The notes under the pieces were generated by a model. It did not search any database. It saw nothing but the letters and a program-made list of their open reading frames with translations, and was not told where the DNA came from. Below are positions 13,626-25,556 of a stretch of 64,000 nt of DNA, in pieces. The DNA lies in the NCBI GenBank assembly GCA_029204225.1, contig CM055097.1, positions 63,795,662-63,859,661 on the forward strand. Reading direction: 5' to 3'. Both the position numbers and the translations under genes were made by a program. The first letter of the stretch is position 1. Every line of letters starts with the position of its first letter. The stretch is from Diphasiastrum complanatum (Eukaryota > Streptophyta > Lycopodiopsida > Lycopodiales > Lycopodiaceae).

Positions 13626-13903
13626 AAGCAGTTGAATCATTTGAAGGCCTATTTCTGTTTAAGAAGATTGAGAATTTGTAATAGTTTTTGGATGATGGCT
13701 TGCAACATCTTGTTTGAGTTTGACAACTACATTACTTCACATGCATAGTTAGCTTGGGAAATAAACACAGTTTTCCTTATTCCAAACTTCCAAGCCAAGA
13801 CAATAGTGGATTAAACCCAAATTACGCTCCCATGGTTACCACATACTTGACATGCATTTCATTAGTCTTATATGCCTTTTGGCATGGAAAAGACATTAAT
13901 AAA

Positions 13904-13908
<5 letters not shown>

Positions 13909-13977
<69 letters not shown>
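13909..13977. repeat. (CT)n microsatellite, about 69 bp
   Basis: Uninterrupted CT dinucleotides in the intron. Apparent Ser-Leu reading frames across it are artefacts of the repeat. Confidence 0.97.
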
Positions 13978-13979
<2 letters not shown>

Positions 13980-13992
13980 CTTGCTGGACCAT

Positions 13993-14350
13993 TGTTAAAA
14001 TAGGTCCATTTTTCGTATTCTAGGGCACCCCTCATTGGGCTCAAGTATTGCTAGGTTGGGACTCATGGAACTATAAGATACGGCAAAATGTCTTGGCCTT
14101 TTTGGGCCTTTGCTTAGTTTAAGCACACCCTCGGTAACCATATGGTGTTTTTGATGCTGTTAAAATAGGGCCATTTTTTGTATTCTAGGGCACCCCTCAT
14201 TGGGTTTTCATATCCTAGGGCACCCCTCATTGGGCTCAAGTATTGCTAGGTTGGGACTCATGGCACTATAGATATTGGAAAATGTCTTGGCCCTTTTTGG
14301 CCTTTGCTTAATTTTAGCACACCCTTGGTAACTATATGGTGTTTTTTGAT
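13993..14350. repeat. Direct duplication of ~165-190 bp
   Basis: The blocks 13,993-14,158 and 14,159-14,350 both contain gttaaaatagg, cacccctcattgggctcaag, tattgctaggttgggactca, gtcttggcc and a tatggtgtttttgatg end. The second copy carries an internal extra copy of the cacccctcattggg part. No coding sequence is seen. Confidence 0.85.
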
Positions 14351-14653
14351 GTGATTTTTTTTCCCTACATGTTTTTCCCCACCCCCAACACAGTTTAAAA
14401 AACCAAAAAAAGTCAATTTCTTTTGTTTGCTATGTTCCGATCCGAATTGCCGCTAAATCCTGGAACCGTTCCAGAACCAGCGAATGCTCCCGAAAGCAGC
14501 GTTACGGAACGCCGTGATGGCTATATAGTGTTTTTAGCAGCATCAGATGGATCTGATTAGCATCACGTGGTCCCATGAAACCCACACTTGGTCTATCTAT
14601 CCAAGTGTTGGCAAACACTTTTAAGTACTATGATAAGAGGGCTAGTGCAAGCT

Positions 14654-14659
<6 letters not shown>

Positions 14660-14701
<42 letters not shown>
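14660..14701. repeat. (TC)n microsatellite
   Basis: About 42 bp of TC dinucleotides, followed by a pyrimidine-rich stretch to about 14,730. The downstream 200 bp is relatively GC-rich, but no gene can be supported there. Confidence 0.95.
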
Positions 14702-14704
<3 letters not shown>

Positions 14705-16392
14705 CCCCCTGTTTGAATCTTTTTTTTTGGCAGCTTCCCTAGCCAGCCCGTGCGCCAGCAGCAAGTTTCCTGCCCCTGTTAGAAGGGGGACTACTGTAGA
14801 CACCAAGGACCAGGTGCCTGACCCACGTTTTTCTTCTTGACCATCCCCCCGGGCCGTGCTAAATTGGTATGTGGGATTTTCTGGTGTTATGTCATGGGAT
14901 TTTGTAACCATTAGATAAGATACAACACTTGGTGCTGTGTTTAATTTTGTTTTTGCCTTTTCTCAGTAACATTGATTTCAAGCATAGGTAGTACCTATGA
15001 AATGTAGGTGTTTACGCTGACTTGAGGACAACTGACCCACAACCCCTCATGAAGCGTTGTTAATGCCTATATAGGCATAGAACTAACATGCAAGTAAAGT
15101 AAGTTTATAAGGGTTGGTAGATTGTATGCCTTGACCAGCTATCATATGGCTGATAAACCCAGTCCGCTTGGTGAATACCCAGAGATTTTGTGCCATATAG
15201 TTGGTGAAATTGGTGGTTTATCTATGTGTAAGAAATGCTCTTATATTTCCCTTGTGATTCCTTGAATATAATTCATTAGTTAATAAGGGTCAATATGGTG
15301 GAAACATTGACAGCCTTGGTCTAGGTTCTAATGATTTTCGAAAGCACATTCTAGAAGTTGTAGGATATATGTAATAGCAATATAATTGTCAGGTCTTTTT
15401 GACTAAGCGAATCTGTATTTGACATACCATGACAGGTTTGTACCAACTTGTGCCGTTTGTTGTGGTGGAATGGTGACATAAACTATTTGGATGCCTTGAA
15501 ATTGATTTGCTTTTACAATTTTCATTGTATACAAGCAAATTATGCTTAGATTTACTTTTGCTTATTTTATATGGCGTAAGAAGCTTGCTCTTGAGGCTTT
15601 CAGCCATGACACTTGTGTTTTTCACTATACTAACTCGTGCAATTTGTTGTGGTGCGATGGTCAATCTACCAGTTGATGGTTTGAACTCCATTATGTCGAG
15701 AGCATTGATCTCTTGAAAAACATTGGCGTACGGGTTTAGATGACTTTATGGTTGGAACCTGTGTTAGTTATTGACTTACCCTTACGTAGGGGTTGCCATA
15801 TTATTCTTAATATCAACATTAATATTGTTGAAGCTGGCTAGTACTGATTCTAGGTGTGAATAGACTAATGCATGTTCTTTGCTATGCACACTTAGCTAGG
15901 TGATTTTAGATGGAAGCACATTATTATGGAGTTTTGGGGCAGGCTATGAAGGCACTTTTGGTAGGCACTAATCTCCTGAATGTGGATTTAACCTTGGAAA
16001 TGTGCGTTCTTTTATATTCTAGCATTGAATGGCTACTATAACATTTGGTACTTACATTTATTGATGAATGTTTTGTGCATCGTCCTCGCCAAATAAGCTC
16101 TGAAGAGCATATAGAGCTCATAGAGTCGAACCTTGCACCACCATGGATAAACACGACCTATTCTACCAAGTAATCGCAGAGGTTTAATGTCTAATATGTA
16201 TTGGGAAATAGAGCTTCATAGAATTCATACTTTCATTGAGAGATGCAATGTTCAATCTAATTATGTGTGTCTGATATTGTTAATGTGATAAGTACACCTT
16301 TTTGAGTATTAGAATTACCAAGTATTAAGGCCATTATTGAGAAAAAAACGCAAAGCGTTTGAAGGAAAACGACCGAAGGGCGTTTTCTCTAA

Positions 16393-16577
16393 ACGTAGTC
16401 AACAATTACTATTAAGCCCTTAGGAAGTAGTCCAGATATTTGAATAGGTTGTAGGTGAGATAATAATTATTTAATCGGGCAGGGCGGGGCCTTAAACGTA
16501 GTCAACAATAACTATTAAGCCCTTAGGTAGTAGTCCAGATATTTGAATAGGTTGTAGGTGAGATAATAATTATTTAA
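16393..16577. repeat. 83-bp direct repeat with GC-rich spacer
   Basis: A block from taaacgtagtcaacaa to gagataataattattta is present at 16,393-16,475 and again at 16,494-16,577, nearly identical. The spacer is about 18 bp (atcgggcagggcggggcc), much richer in GC than the surroundings. This could be a footprint of an insertion, or slippage. Confidence 0.85.
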
Positions 16578-17395
16578 CAAAGTCAAAGAGTGAACTCATG
16601 CAAAAGTTATCTTTTAGCTCATTTGTAACTTGTAAGTTTGGGATGCTAGTCAACATTTCCTTTCGAGCCAAGGGAATTCTAGGTTTGTGTGCCAATGTTA
16701 CAAGTTTTTGTAGACTATACTTAATCAATAGCATGAAAAAGAAATACACAGTGCTTTTAAAGCTTTGATAATGTAGTTCCATCTTCATTGTTCATGATGA
16801 TGTGCTTCTAATTTCATTGTCATTGATGGTAATCGATGCAAATGCATAAATTTCACCTTACAAATTACAAGGGCGAGCAATTAAGGTTGATTGTTTTCTA
16901 GGATCACATGCATCTACGATATAAATGTCGTTGGCATAAATTTCTAAAGCTTATAGACTCATCTAAGCTTATAGACTCGTCTAGTGTACACGATACCACA
17001 CCATTGAACCAAAGCATAAACTTTTTAAGGATAGTCAAAATGAAATCACAATTTAAACCTTGCAATTAATTTAAGAGTTTATCATAGCTTATTTATCTGC
17101 CATTTGTGTTGATATGTGCATGAACTCAAGTTTAGAACTACGTTTATGGTATTGTAATGTAGACTTGGATTTTTTGGGTAGTTAGGTTCACACTAGCAAC
17201 TATTAAATTTTAACTTAAGTTTTGGTGCCTTCAATGTTATTTCGAGTTTGGGCGACCCAATTTTGATTGATCGACAATAGACGTTTGTCCAACCAGTGAA
17301 GCTCGAAGACAACCAATTGGGTCTAGGTTGACACTTAATTTTTTTTTTTTTGATACCTTTGGATATGAATATAAGCATGTTTGGTGGTTGGTATC

Positions 17396-17530
17396 AAACT
17401 TTTGGTGTGAAAGGAAGTGAGAGGGGGATGTGGTCAACACTAATGTTGACAATAGATCAATACCTTGGTGTGAAAGGAAGTGAGAGGGGGGTGTGGTCGA
17501 CACTAATGTTGACATTAGATCAATACCTTG
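17396..17530. repeat. Tandem duplication of ~64 bp
   Basis: The block cttggtgtgaaaggaagtga ... actaatgttgaca ... agatcaatacctt occurs twice in a row with a few differences. No gene is seen. Confidence 0.8.
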
Positions 17531-18714
17531 AGGCTTGGTCTTAAATAGTTGTTGAACTACATGAAATATAATCATCTACTTTTCTTCTTTCAACATTTCA
17601 ATCCTTTATCCCTTTGTTTTGTTTTATTTTGTTTTGGTAGTAGAAATGGTACTAGATTTAATTTTGGTCTAGGTGTAAATAACATCATAAACTCTAGTAA
17701 GTCTTTGCTTGTTAGCACTTATGCCCTATAATTGCTTAAAACTATGTTAAAACTATAAGAGGAAAGTTTTCTAATTATGTTGATATTTTACAAAAATTTC
17801 CATACAAGGAAACATTGTAGTGTTTGTTTATGTGGTGACACAATTTATTTTTAGTTTGGTGCCTTCTTTGGGTCATATTGTTATTGCAAATATCATATAT
17901 ATTTAAACTATTTTAGAGAGAGAATGTTGCCATGCCGTAAAAAATGTCACGCTTTGCTCGCAACAAAATGTCATGCGTTTTACAACGCGCTATGCGTGGA
18001 AAAAATAACACAGAGAAGCAATTTTTTTTTTGGGCGCACGCACACCATTTCAAAATTTCTCCCCCCCAGAACGAGCACGTGAGCTGTCTTTCTTTCGATC
18101 GGTTCTCTCTCTTTCTCTCAATCGCGAGCAGGCGGGATGCGGGCCTCTCTCTCCATCGGGCCTCCTTCGTCTTCTTGTTCTCTTCTTTTTTATTGTATTT
18201 TGATAGGTAGCTATGGCGGGCGAAGCGTCTTCTCGCTTTTCCATCTCTACAAAAGCTAGGCCTCCTACTCCTCTTCCTCCTGCCATCCCTTCTCCTTTGC
18301 CCCAAATTGTCCTTATTATACTATATTTATATTTTATCTTTATGTTCTCTTTCAAGTACACCTCAACCCTGAAAGAGAGGATCGAGAGATGAACGACTAT
18401 CGTTTTTACTTTTGGTTTGATGTCGTTGACGATGACGCTTTGTTGGTCGAGAACAAGCTTATCTATGGCGTCACGGAAGATCCAGATTAGCGATATTTGC
18501 ACGAGCATTCACAAATACCGCTGCATCCTCTAGCCATTTGGAACGTTGAAAGGGGATGCTAGGACAAGAGACCATAATCATTTGCATCATTGATGCAGCT
18601 ACGATCCAAGAAAATGTGTCATGTTAGTTTCAGCGATTGGCATTGTGGATCTCTACACTTTGTGGGCAACCGTGACGACACCTTTCCCTCTTTCCATCTC
18701 ACTCAAGGTTCTCA

Positions 18715-18805
18715 CGGTGCTCTCTCTCTCTCTCACGGTTCCTCTCTCTCTCTCTCTCTCTCGATCACGGTTCTCACGATGCTCTCTCTCTCTCTCTCTC
18801 GGATG

Positions 18806-18852
<47 letters not shown>

Positions 18853-19195
18853 GGTTCTCACGATGCTCTCTCTCACGGTTCTCATGGTGCTCTCTCTCTC
18901 TCTCATGATGCTCTCTCGAGAGAGAGGAAGAGCATCCGAGAGAGAGAGAGAGAGCATCGTGAGAACCGTGATTGAGAGAGAGGGAGAGCATCAAAGAGAG
19001 AGAGAGAGAGGAACCGTGACTGAGAGAGAGGGAGAGCATCGTGACTAAGAGAGAGAGGAGAGAGAGCATCGTGAGAACCGTGAGCGAGAGAGGGAGAACC
19101 GTGAGTGAGAGAGAGGAACCGTGACAACCGTTGAGAGAGAGGAACCGTTGTTATAGCATCGTTGAACCATCGTTCCTCTCTCTCAACGGTTCTCA
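18715..19195. repeat. Palindromic CT/GA minisatellite cluster
   Basis: From about 18,715 to 18,915 the plus strand is CT arrays punctuated by cacggttctcacgatgctct words. From about 18,920 to 19,150 it is GA arrays punctuated by the reverse complement, agagcatcgtgagaaccgtg. The axis is near ctctctcgagagag at about 18,911-18,924. The block is therefore a long imperfect inverted repeat that could fold back on itself. It returns to CT words at about 19,170-19,195. Confidence 0.85.
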
Positions 19196-19381
19196 CGATT
19201 CGCTCTCTGTCTCATTATCTACACATTGCACGAAACACACTGCTTGAAGAAGCAATCTGAACTATCCATGAAGATTATGCACCTGGATGAGTCCACAAAT
19301 CGTCCATCGATCAGATCAGATTAATGAATAACAAGCCAAATGGCTGGACCGCTCGCTCTCTCTTTCTTGCTCTATCTAGAG

Positions 19382-19383
<2 letters not shown>

Positions 19384-19412
<29 letters not shown>
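19384..19412. repeat. (CT)n array followed by cacggttcc word
   Basis: A short CT array ending in the same cacggtt punctuation as the palindromic cluster upstream, so it belongs to the same repeat family. Confidence 0.9.
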
Positions 19413-19414
<2 letters not shown>

Positions 19415-19489
19415 GGTTCCTATGCTGCGTAAATGCTCTCACTCACGGTTCTCACGGTCCCTGTGCGACCTTAATGCTTTGAGACTTGG

Positions 19490-19673
19490 AATCATTATGA
19501 ACTGCATGTTGGCCCTTTTTGGTGCGATTGCGGTTTAGTTGAAATGCGGATTAGTGAAATGCGGTCTGAATGAAGGAAACTCTCTCTCTCTCTCTCTCTC
19601 TCTCACTTGGATGCTCGCTCTGTCTCACGGTCCCTATGCGGCCTGAATGCTCTGGGTTAATCGCAAACCGCAT

Positions 19674-19739
<66 letters not shown>

Positions 19740-19925
19740 GGTCCCTATGCGGTTTTGTAAGTTTCGGCCTTACCGTTGGTAGACACAATTTTGATTCTAC
19801 GATTTGGAAGGTTGCAATTTCCTTCCTTTCAGACTTGGAATCGTTATGAACCGCATCCTGGCCCTTTGCGGTGCAGTTGCGTTTTAGTTGAAATGCAGTC
19901 TGAATGAAGGAAACTGAATCAAAGC
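19490..19925. repeat. Diverged direct repeats with embedded CT arrays
   Basis: A block agacttggaatcattatgaa ... gttgaaatgcgg ... ctgaatgaaggaaact at 19,481-19,580 recurs at 19,831-19,915 with substitutions. Between them lie CT arrays at 19,581-19,604 and 19,675-19,737 and the words ggatgctcgctctgtctcac and tatgcggcctgaatgct. Confidence 0.8.
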
Positions 19926-20031
19926 ATACAGTAGATCGTTGGGAAGCTAATTTTGCAAGGAAAATTCATGCAGAATTACAGAATTTTTTGGTTAGCTGAA
20001 AAATAAAACCAAAAAAAGAAATGCAGGCCAG

Positions 20032-20033
<2 letters not shown>

Positions 20034-20085
<52 letters not shown>
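20034..20085. repeat. (GA)n microsatellite
   Basis: About 52 bp of uninterrupted GA dinucleotides opening a purine-rich block. Confidence 0.97.
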
Positions 20086-20086
<1 letters not shown>

Positions 20087-20089
20087 CAG

Positions 20090-20340
20090 GAGCGAGCAGG
20101 GAGCAGGGGACGGAGGGAGACAGAGGAGCGAGGAGCCAGGGGAGGAGAGAGGGAGAGAGCGAGGGGAGGAAAGCGATGCTGATCGAGCACGGAGCAGGGG
20201 ACGGAGGGAGACAAAGGAGCGAGGAGCGAGGGAGGGGAGTGAGCAGGGAGCAGGGGACGGAGGGAGACAGAGGAGTGAGGAGCGAGGGGAGGAGTGAGGG
20301 AGAGAGCGGGAGGAGCGAGCGAGCAGAGGAGCGAGAGAGA
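20090..20340. repeat. Purine-rich minisatellite
   Basis: The word gagcaggggacggagggaga, followed by cagaggagcgaggagc, recurs about three times (near 20,098, 20,191 and 20,248) within an almost pure G/A strand. Long homopurine tracts can form triplexes. Open frames here on both strands are low-complexity artefacts. Confidence 0.85.
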
Positions 20341-20344
20341 GAGA

Positions 20345-20625
20345 TGGCCCAATTGACACGTGTTGCAACATGACAATGCATGGCCAGATGTGGGCCATAC
20401 CCTCTGCCGGACACGTGTCAATATGGCTGAAATTTTTTTTTGACACGTGCTGCGCAGCATGTCTTGAAACATGCTGATGTGGCGAGATAGATGTCGTGCA
20501 CACACTGGCCGATGGTTTGCTGACAAATAATTTGCACACGTGTTGCACAACATGTGTTGAAACATGCTGATGTGGCTAGACAAATGTCATGCACACACTC
20601 GCCAGTGGTGTGTACACCGTCTCCG
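20345..20625. repeat. Cluster of ACGTG-containing imperfect palindromes and an ~80-bp duplication
   Basis: Words with an ACACGTG core occur near 20,356, 20,411, 20,443 and 20,537. Two are imperfect palindromes (gacacgtgctgcgcagcatg, and acacgtgttgcacaacatgt). The stretch from the third palindrome through gatgtggcgagatag and tcgtgcacacac is repeated after the fourth, so the block is an ~80-bp direct duplication. The G-box-like cores are probably incidental to a repeat. Confidence 0.65.
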
Positions 20626-20690
20626 TGTCAAGCGCAAATTGGTGGACTACAATTTTTTTTTAAATGGGGGAAATTTTTTTCAAAGGAAAC

Positions 20691-20800
20691 TCTCTCTCTC
20701 TCTCTCTCTCATAATTTGGATGCTCGCTCTGTCTCACAGTCCCTATGCGGCCTAAATGCTTTGGGTTAGTCGCAAACCGCATGGCCTCTCTCTCTCTAAT
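20691..20800. repeat. CT array plus copy of the 19.6-kb block
   Basis: The block gaaactctctct ... ttggatgctcgctctgtctc ... ccctatgcgg ... gtcgcaaaccgcatgg repeats the sequence at 19,576-19,680 with few changes. In the copy the CT array after the block is very short. Confidence 0.85.
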
Positions 20801-22478
20801 GTCACACACTAGATCATCGGCCGCCATTGCCCGTCAACGACGGGCACTCTTTACTAGTATCAATTATTTCTTTTTTGCTCTTGAAAGAATTATTTCCTAT
20901 ATGCACTATATTTTGTTGTCCTCGTTCAACCGATGCTTGCTTGTTAAAGAGCATAAATAAATTCATTTACCATATTGAATAATCTTTCAGAGTTGATAAT
21001 TTGTTATAATAATGGAAAGCCAAACGTCTAAATCACATTTTTTGTTTTGAAAAATTATTATCTCTTCCATCTAACAACTCTAATTGTTTCTATTGATGAG
21101 GAAGTTTTTCAACATAAGTTTCATAGAGGTTTTATCATTTCATACGTGGATAAGTGCTCCAACAATTTTGTGTGTGTTTGCAAACTTTACAATTTGGAAT
21201 CATTATTGAATGAAGTCAATCTCCAGTGGGAATTTATAATGCCTTCTTTGTGTGTTATGTAAAAATTTCATTAAGTTTCCTTTGGAACTAGCTTTATTGT
21301 AGTAGCTTGGAAAACTACACGAACTAAGCTTTCTAAGAAGCTAAATATTTCCTTTGAAGCCTTGTTTCGTTTTGTTAATGAACTTTGAATAAACTTAAGG
21401 ACTTGATTATCCAGACATTTTTGTAACTTGTATCTTGATTTTAAATGATTTTGTTGGTATTATAGAAATAATAAAGTTTTTCAATGCTACTCGTACTATA
21501 TAGAATAAGAAACCCAACATATGCTTCTTCTAATCTATGACTTTATGATACTACCCATCAAATTTAATTTGGAAGTTTAAAAGTTTCATATTGATAAGTT
21601 GATTTGAGATTTTTTAAGCAGTAAATTAGGGATAATTAGTCCTAGTTGAATAAGATCTTTTGCTTATCGAACTCTACACTAGTGTTTTGATATAGATTTT
21701 TAAAGTTTTTTTTTTTTTCATGTGCCACTCTTATAGATATATATCCTAGCATCTTGATATATCGTATTGAATCATTTACTAGAAAAATTTAAAAATTTCT
21801 TGCTTCGATTTAAGGCTAATTTTTTTTTTTCAAGTTCTCAGTTCTATTGAGGTTTCACACTTGGATGATTAAAAGGCATATAAAAGCTTTTCCATTCAAG
21901 TTCTTGTTCAAAAAGTCCTTTGTTTGCATCTTAAAGTGCACCCTATTGATGCTCATGGAGTTTTAATGATTCGTATAGTGTTTATCAACATTTGAGGATA
22001 TGTATTGTTCCAAATGGTCATTGTTGGATGGCTAGTACCTGATGAAGAGTATGTAGTTCTTACTAGCAAGTGTTGTGCTTTGGCTAGAAAAATTTCTTTT
22101 GCCAAAGTCTCACTTATTTGTTCTATGGGGTGGGTACGGTTCCTCCTGAGATTAATATATGTAGTTTTAAAAGGAGCTGAAGATCAAGATGCTCATTGTA
22201 ATGCCTTACTTGGTAGTTTGTCTTTGCCAAATCTACATCGAAGTTGGATGTTTCCTTTATGTTATGAACTACACAAATTTGGGATGACACTCCTTTATTG
22301 TGTGCTTTAAGGCGTCTTACATCCAAAATGTGACATATGGGCCAAGAACATATGCCTTAAAACAATTTATTGACTAGACTTAAATTTAGACTAACCATTA
22401 ACGATACTTAAAGCTCCCAGTCAGGTGACCAAATCTTCTAACTTGAAAAACAATTATTGTCGTTTCTATTATGCTAAT

Positions 22479-22537
22479 CTTTTAAGCAATATTTAAGGTC
22501 AAATCATCTTTTAAGCAATATTTAAGGTCAAATCATG
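22479..22537. repeat. 29-bp perfect tandem duplication
   Basis: The block cttttaagcaatatttaagg tcaaatcat occurs twice back to back. Confidence 0.9.
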
Positions 22538-23598
22538 AATGTAACGGGTAACCATTCTCATGTAGTTGTTGAATGGGTAAGGAAATTTGATGAACAAGTT
22601 CATGAGGGGTCTATGTATGCGTACATATGAGGTACACATCATTGGATATGGAGAACACTTTGAAGAGCATTGATGATATTGGATCTCAATTTATTGAGTA
22701 TTGATGGGGTCACATCTCATGTAATGTATACATTGCATAATCAAGAGCAAAAGTGTAGCTATCTTAGTCCTTGACCTTGGATTGATCTTGGACCATCTTG
22801 GTCTACAACCATTTTCCTAGTGTCAAGATTTGGGGCAACATTGTTTGGGTATAGAGTCATTGGTTCTAATTGACTTGCAATTTTTTACCATTTCATATTG
22901 ATATTAGATGGGTATGGATAATTGCCACTACTTGATCAATACCCAATGTAAAACCCTAGCCACAATCTGGTCAATACCCATTAGTAATTGTCCCATAATT
23001 TAAAAACGATGCATAACATGCATCTTTGGGACCTCGCATTTGCAAAATCCTCAGTGGCATGATTATTGAAAAGCAGAAATTTTAGACACCCTAACCTAGA
23101 TGGTATCACAAAAAGTAATACTTAACCAACACTTTTGAAATTATATTTCACTCAAGTGCACAGGGACATAGTACAAAGCAAGTGTCACCATCATCATTCT
23201 TCCATCACATGAGCAAATTGGACAAGCATAATAAATTCATCTTGTGATGCTTTTTATAAGATAGATCTAGTCCGGCTTTTCTAGCCTCATTACGAAGTTT
23301 GAACCAGAGGCCAGCAACCAAAAACCAAGGGGAGGCAATCAGTGCTCATAGAGAACTGACAAATTCCTACAACCTAGTTTTAAAATTTATTGATTGATCT
23401 TGAAACAAGTAGGAAACCAAAAGTCTAAAAAATGGCTTAAAATGTGGGTAGGAGGAAACTTACCTCGAAGCAAATGTAGATTACTTTGACGTAGTTTTTA
23501 TATTAACTTTTAGAAAGTTGATAAACGTGCTACAATAAGTAGCATTACTCTTTGGATTTCTTTTGGCAAACTTAGCATATTAAAGTATTTTAATGTAA

Positions 23599-23630
23599 GG
23601 GGGAAGGCCCCAGGGCGGGGGCCTTCCCCT
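23599..23630. repeat. GC-rich perfect inverted repeat in AT-rich DNA
   Basis: ggggaaggcccc and its reverse complement ggggccttcccc are separated by a 6-base loop. The surrounding 200 bp is very AT-rich. It may be the terminal or internal hairpin of a decayed element. It is not a bacterial-type terminator, since the setting is plant nuclear DNA. Confidence 0.7.
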
Positions 23631-24164
23631 GCGTAAAACATTTGCAGGGTTTTTTTTAAATTTTTTTATTTTATTTTTAGAAATAACACTTTTGAAAATA
23701 GTGATTTCAAATTGTGCAACTTACTATAAATAGTAAGTGAATCTTACACCATTGTAAGGTGTTTTTTGATATTTCTAAAAATAGCAAAGATACCTTACAA
23801 ATCTGTAAGGTATTTATTACTCATAATTTTTAAAAGTAAAATATTATGTCATTTAAAGCAACTTTTAAATGAACTGAAAAAAACCTGCAGGTTTTTCCGT
23901 ATATTTGTAGACTATTTTAATTTTCTACCAAGTTTCAAATTGCACACAAATAATTTCTTAACATACTTTCAATCAATTATTTCCAAGTGCACTTTTAAAC
24001 ATGAACAAAAGACCAGCTTTGAAAGTTGTAGGAACTTGGAGGCAGGCTTGGATTTTGACAAGCACCCTCACCTTTCACTCAGATGGGTTTTAGTTGGATG
24101 AAGAAACTGCACAAAACCATCTGACTTGTAGAACTAAAGTGCTCAAATAAAAAGAAAGAGTTTG

Positions 24165-24245
24165 AGCACTGGAGGCAGCCAGCTGCCAGACCAAGGGGAG
24201 GCAAGAGTACTGGCTGCCAGACCAAGGGGAGGCAAGAGTAGTACT
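24165..24245. repeat. ~36-bp tandem duplication
   Basis: The word ctgccagaccaaggggaggc followed by aagagtactgg occurs twice in a row. A related accaaggggaggcaa word also occurs at about 23,326. Confidence 0.8.
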
Positions 24246-25349
24246 GGGTCTCTGGTCTATTCAATTCCAGCTAGGATTCACGGACCAAAAGGAGGCTAGA
24301 GTGGGTTTCTGACAGACTGGGCAGTTAGTTGAACATGTTACATAAATGATAACTGCTCAATGTTGAAGATCCATAGCCCAATTAATCCAAGCTCTTCTAA
24401 AATCTAGCCTCATCATGAACCACCCAGCAAATTAGACTTCGAATTGTTAAATTGCTAGATGTAACGACAGTAGCAGGTCTAGGAGGCTCAGCCTCAGCCT
24501 TCAGCAGAAGCTGATCTCCATTGATCAGCTTATTAGACCAGGACCTCTCTGCTTACTGAAGTATATATAATCATAGTAGGTGGTAGGATCAAAAGTGCAG
24601 AAGATCGTCAATTGCAGCTGCTTTGTTAGTTTACCGCAAAACAAATAGAATAGATTATTCATGAACTATGTTTGTTAAATGTAATCTCCAAAGACTTCAT
24701 CATTCATGCCGAATATAGCCGCTTTGTGCTGTGCCTGCTGCTGTTGGTATTCGTCATTACACACAGCCGATTGCAGCCCTCTCATAAAGCGGGATGAAGA
24801 TATGAATCTGCCAGCCCGCTTGGCAATACATGGCTGCCTGGCGAAGAATTCTCATCTATCTATACCCAAAACAGGAGGACAGAACGAAAGGCCCCATCCC
24901 TGTTGGTTCATTAACTTCATTCTACCGAACTATTGTTCAAACTTCAAAGAGAAGCGCAAATCATCACATCACACGAACTCCCACGCCCGCACACATAGAC
25001 TCAGAGTCTGACACATGTACACACAGATCACACTCGTGTGGTCTACCAAAAGTTAGATAATCATGTGGGTGTATTTACTACTTCACAAAAGACGATTCCT
25101 TGAATTTCCAAAAAGACGAGATTCATATCTCAGGTAAATCCTGAGAAAAAAAACCGATATGTGTCATAAGTGAGGACATTTAAGTAGGAAATTTGACGCT
25201 CATTCTAGATCAACACAATATTGAGCTAACGGAATAACTCTTAACACTTCTACTAGTGATCAAAGTGGACGTCGATCATTGTTCTTTTCAATAATCCCAT
25301 ATAGTACAGTTCCTACTGAAAAGTAAAGTTGCAAAGAATAACGATTGGG

Positions 25350-25351
<2 letters not shown>

Positions 25352-25390
<39 letters not shown>

Positions 25391-25405
25391 ACTCTCTCTC
25401 TCTCT
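25352..25405. repeat. (CT)n microsatellite in intron 1
   Basis: CT array with one interruption (gtcac), about 150 bp downstream of exon 1 on the transcribed strand. Confidence 0.95.
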
Positions 25406-25556
25406 TAAATGCAAAAGATTGATCCCATGGAGGTCTCACCTTCTTGAGAAAACTATCTTCGGGGTCCTACTTTACAGAGTCTCTCAACCCATCTACTTTA
25501 TACGGCCAGAAGTGGGACATGAACAGGAAGTGAGAGCAGTTCGTGAGGACATTCAC

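Larger units (their letters stand above)
13456..25556 (-). other. Inferred 12.1-kb intron of the giant gene
   Basis: Donor GTGAAT lies at 25,556 and acceptor CAG ends at 13,456. No convincing coding exon is visible between them; the open frames here are short or are translations of CT/GA arrays. The stretch holds microsatellites, minisatellites and small duplications, listed separately. The parts 14,950-16,390, 16,580-17,395, 17,545-18,700, 20,810-22,475, 22,540-23,595, 23,635-24,160 and 24,250-25,350 hold nothing I can name: AT-rich unique-looking sequence. Some or all of this may be decayed transposons. Confidence 0.5.

Noticed and set aside
14642-14911. Minus-strand frame ending in an Arg-Glu run
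   Set aside because: Its C-terminus is a translated CT array and the rest shows no domain.
17913-18508. Overlapping 88-152-codon frames on both strands, Arg/Lys or Ser/Leu rich
   Set aside because: Low-complexity sequence, both strands equally open, no motif.
20356-20550. ACACGTG cores as a real hormone-responsive promoter
   Set aside because: They lie in a duplicated repeat within an intron with no adjacent gene start; kept only as a repeat and a low-interest finding.
18590-20583. Long Ser-Leu and Arg-Glu frames, up to 205 codons
   Set aside because: Translations of CT/GA arrays and purine-rich minisatellite; open in several frames because the repeats lack stops.
23599-23630. GC hairpin as a rho-independent terminator
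   Set aside because: No U-run of the right form and the window is plant nuclear DNA.
24706-25060. Plus-strand frames of 76 and 101 codons with Cys and His runs
   Set aside because: Overlapping frames, no known motif, inside the inferred intron.
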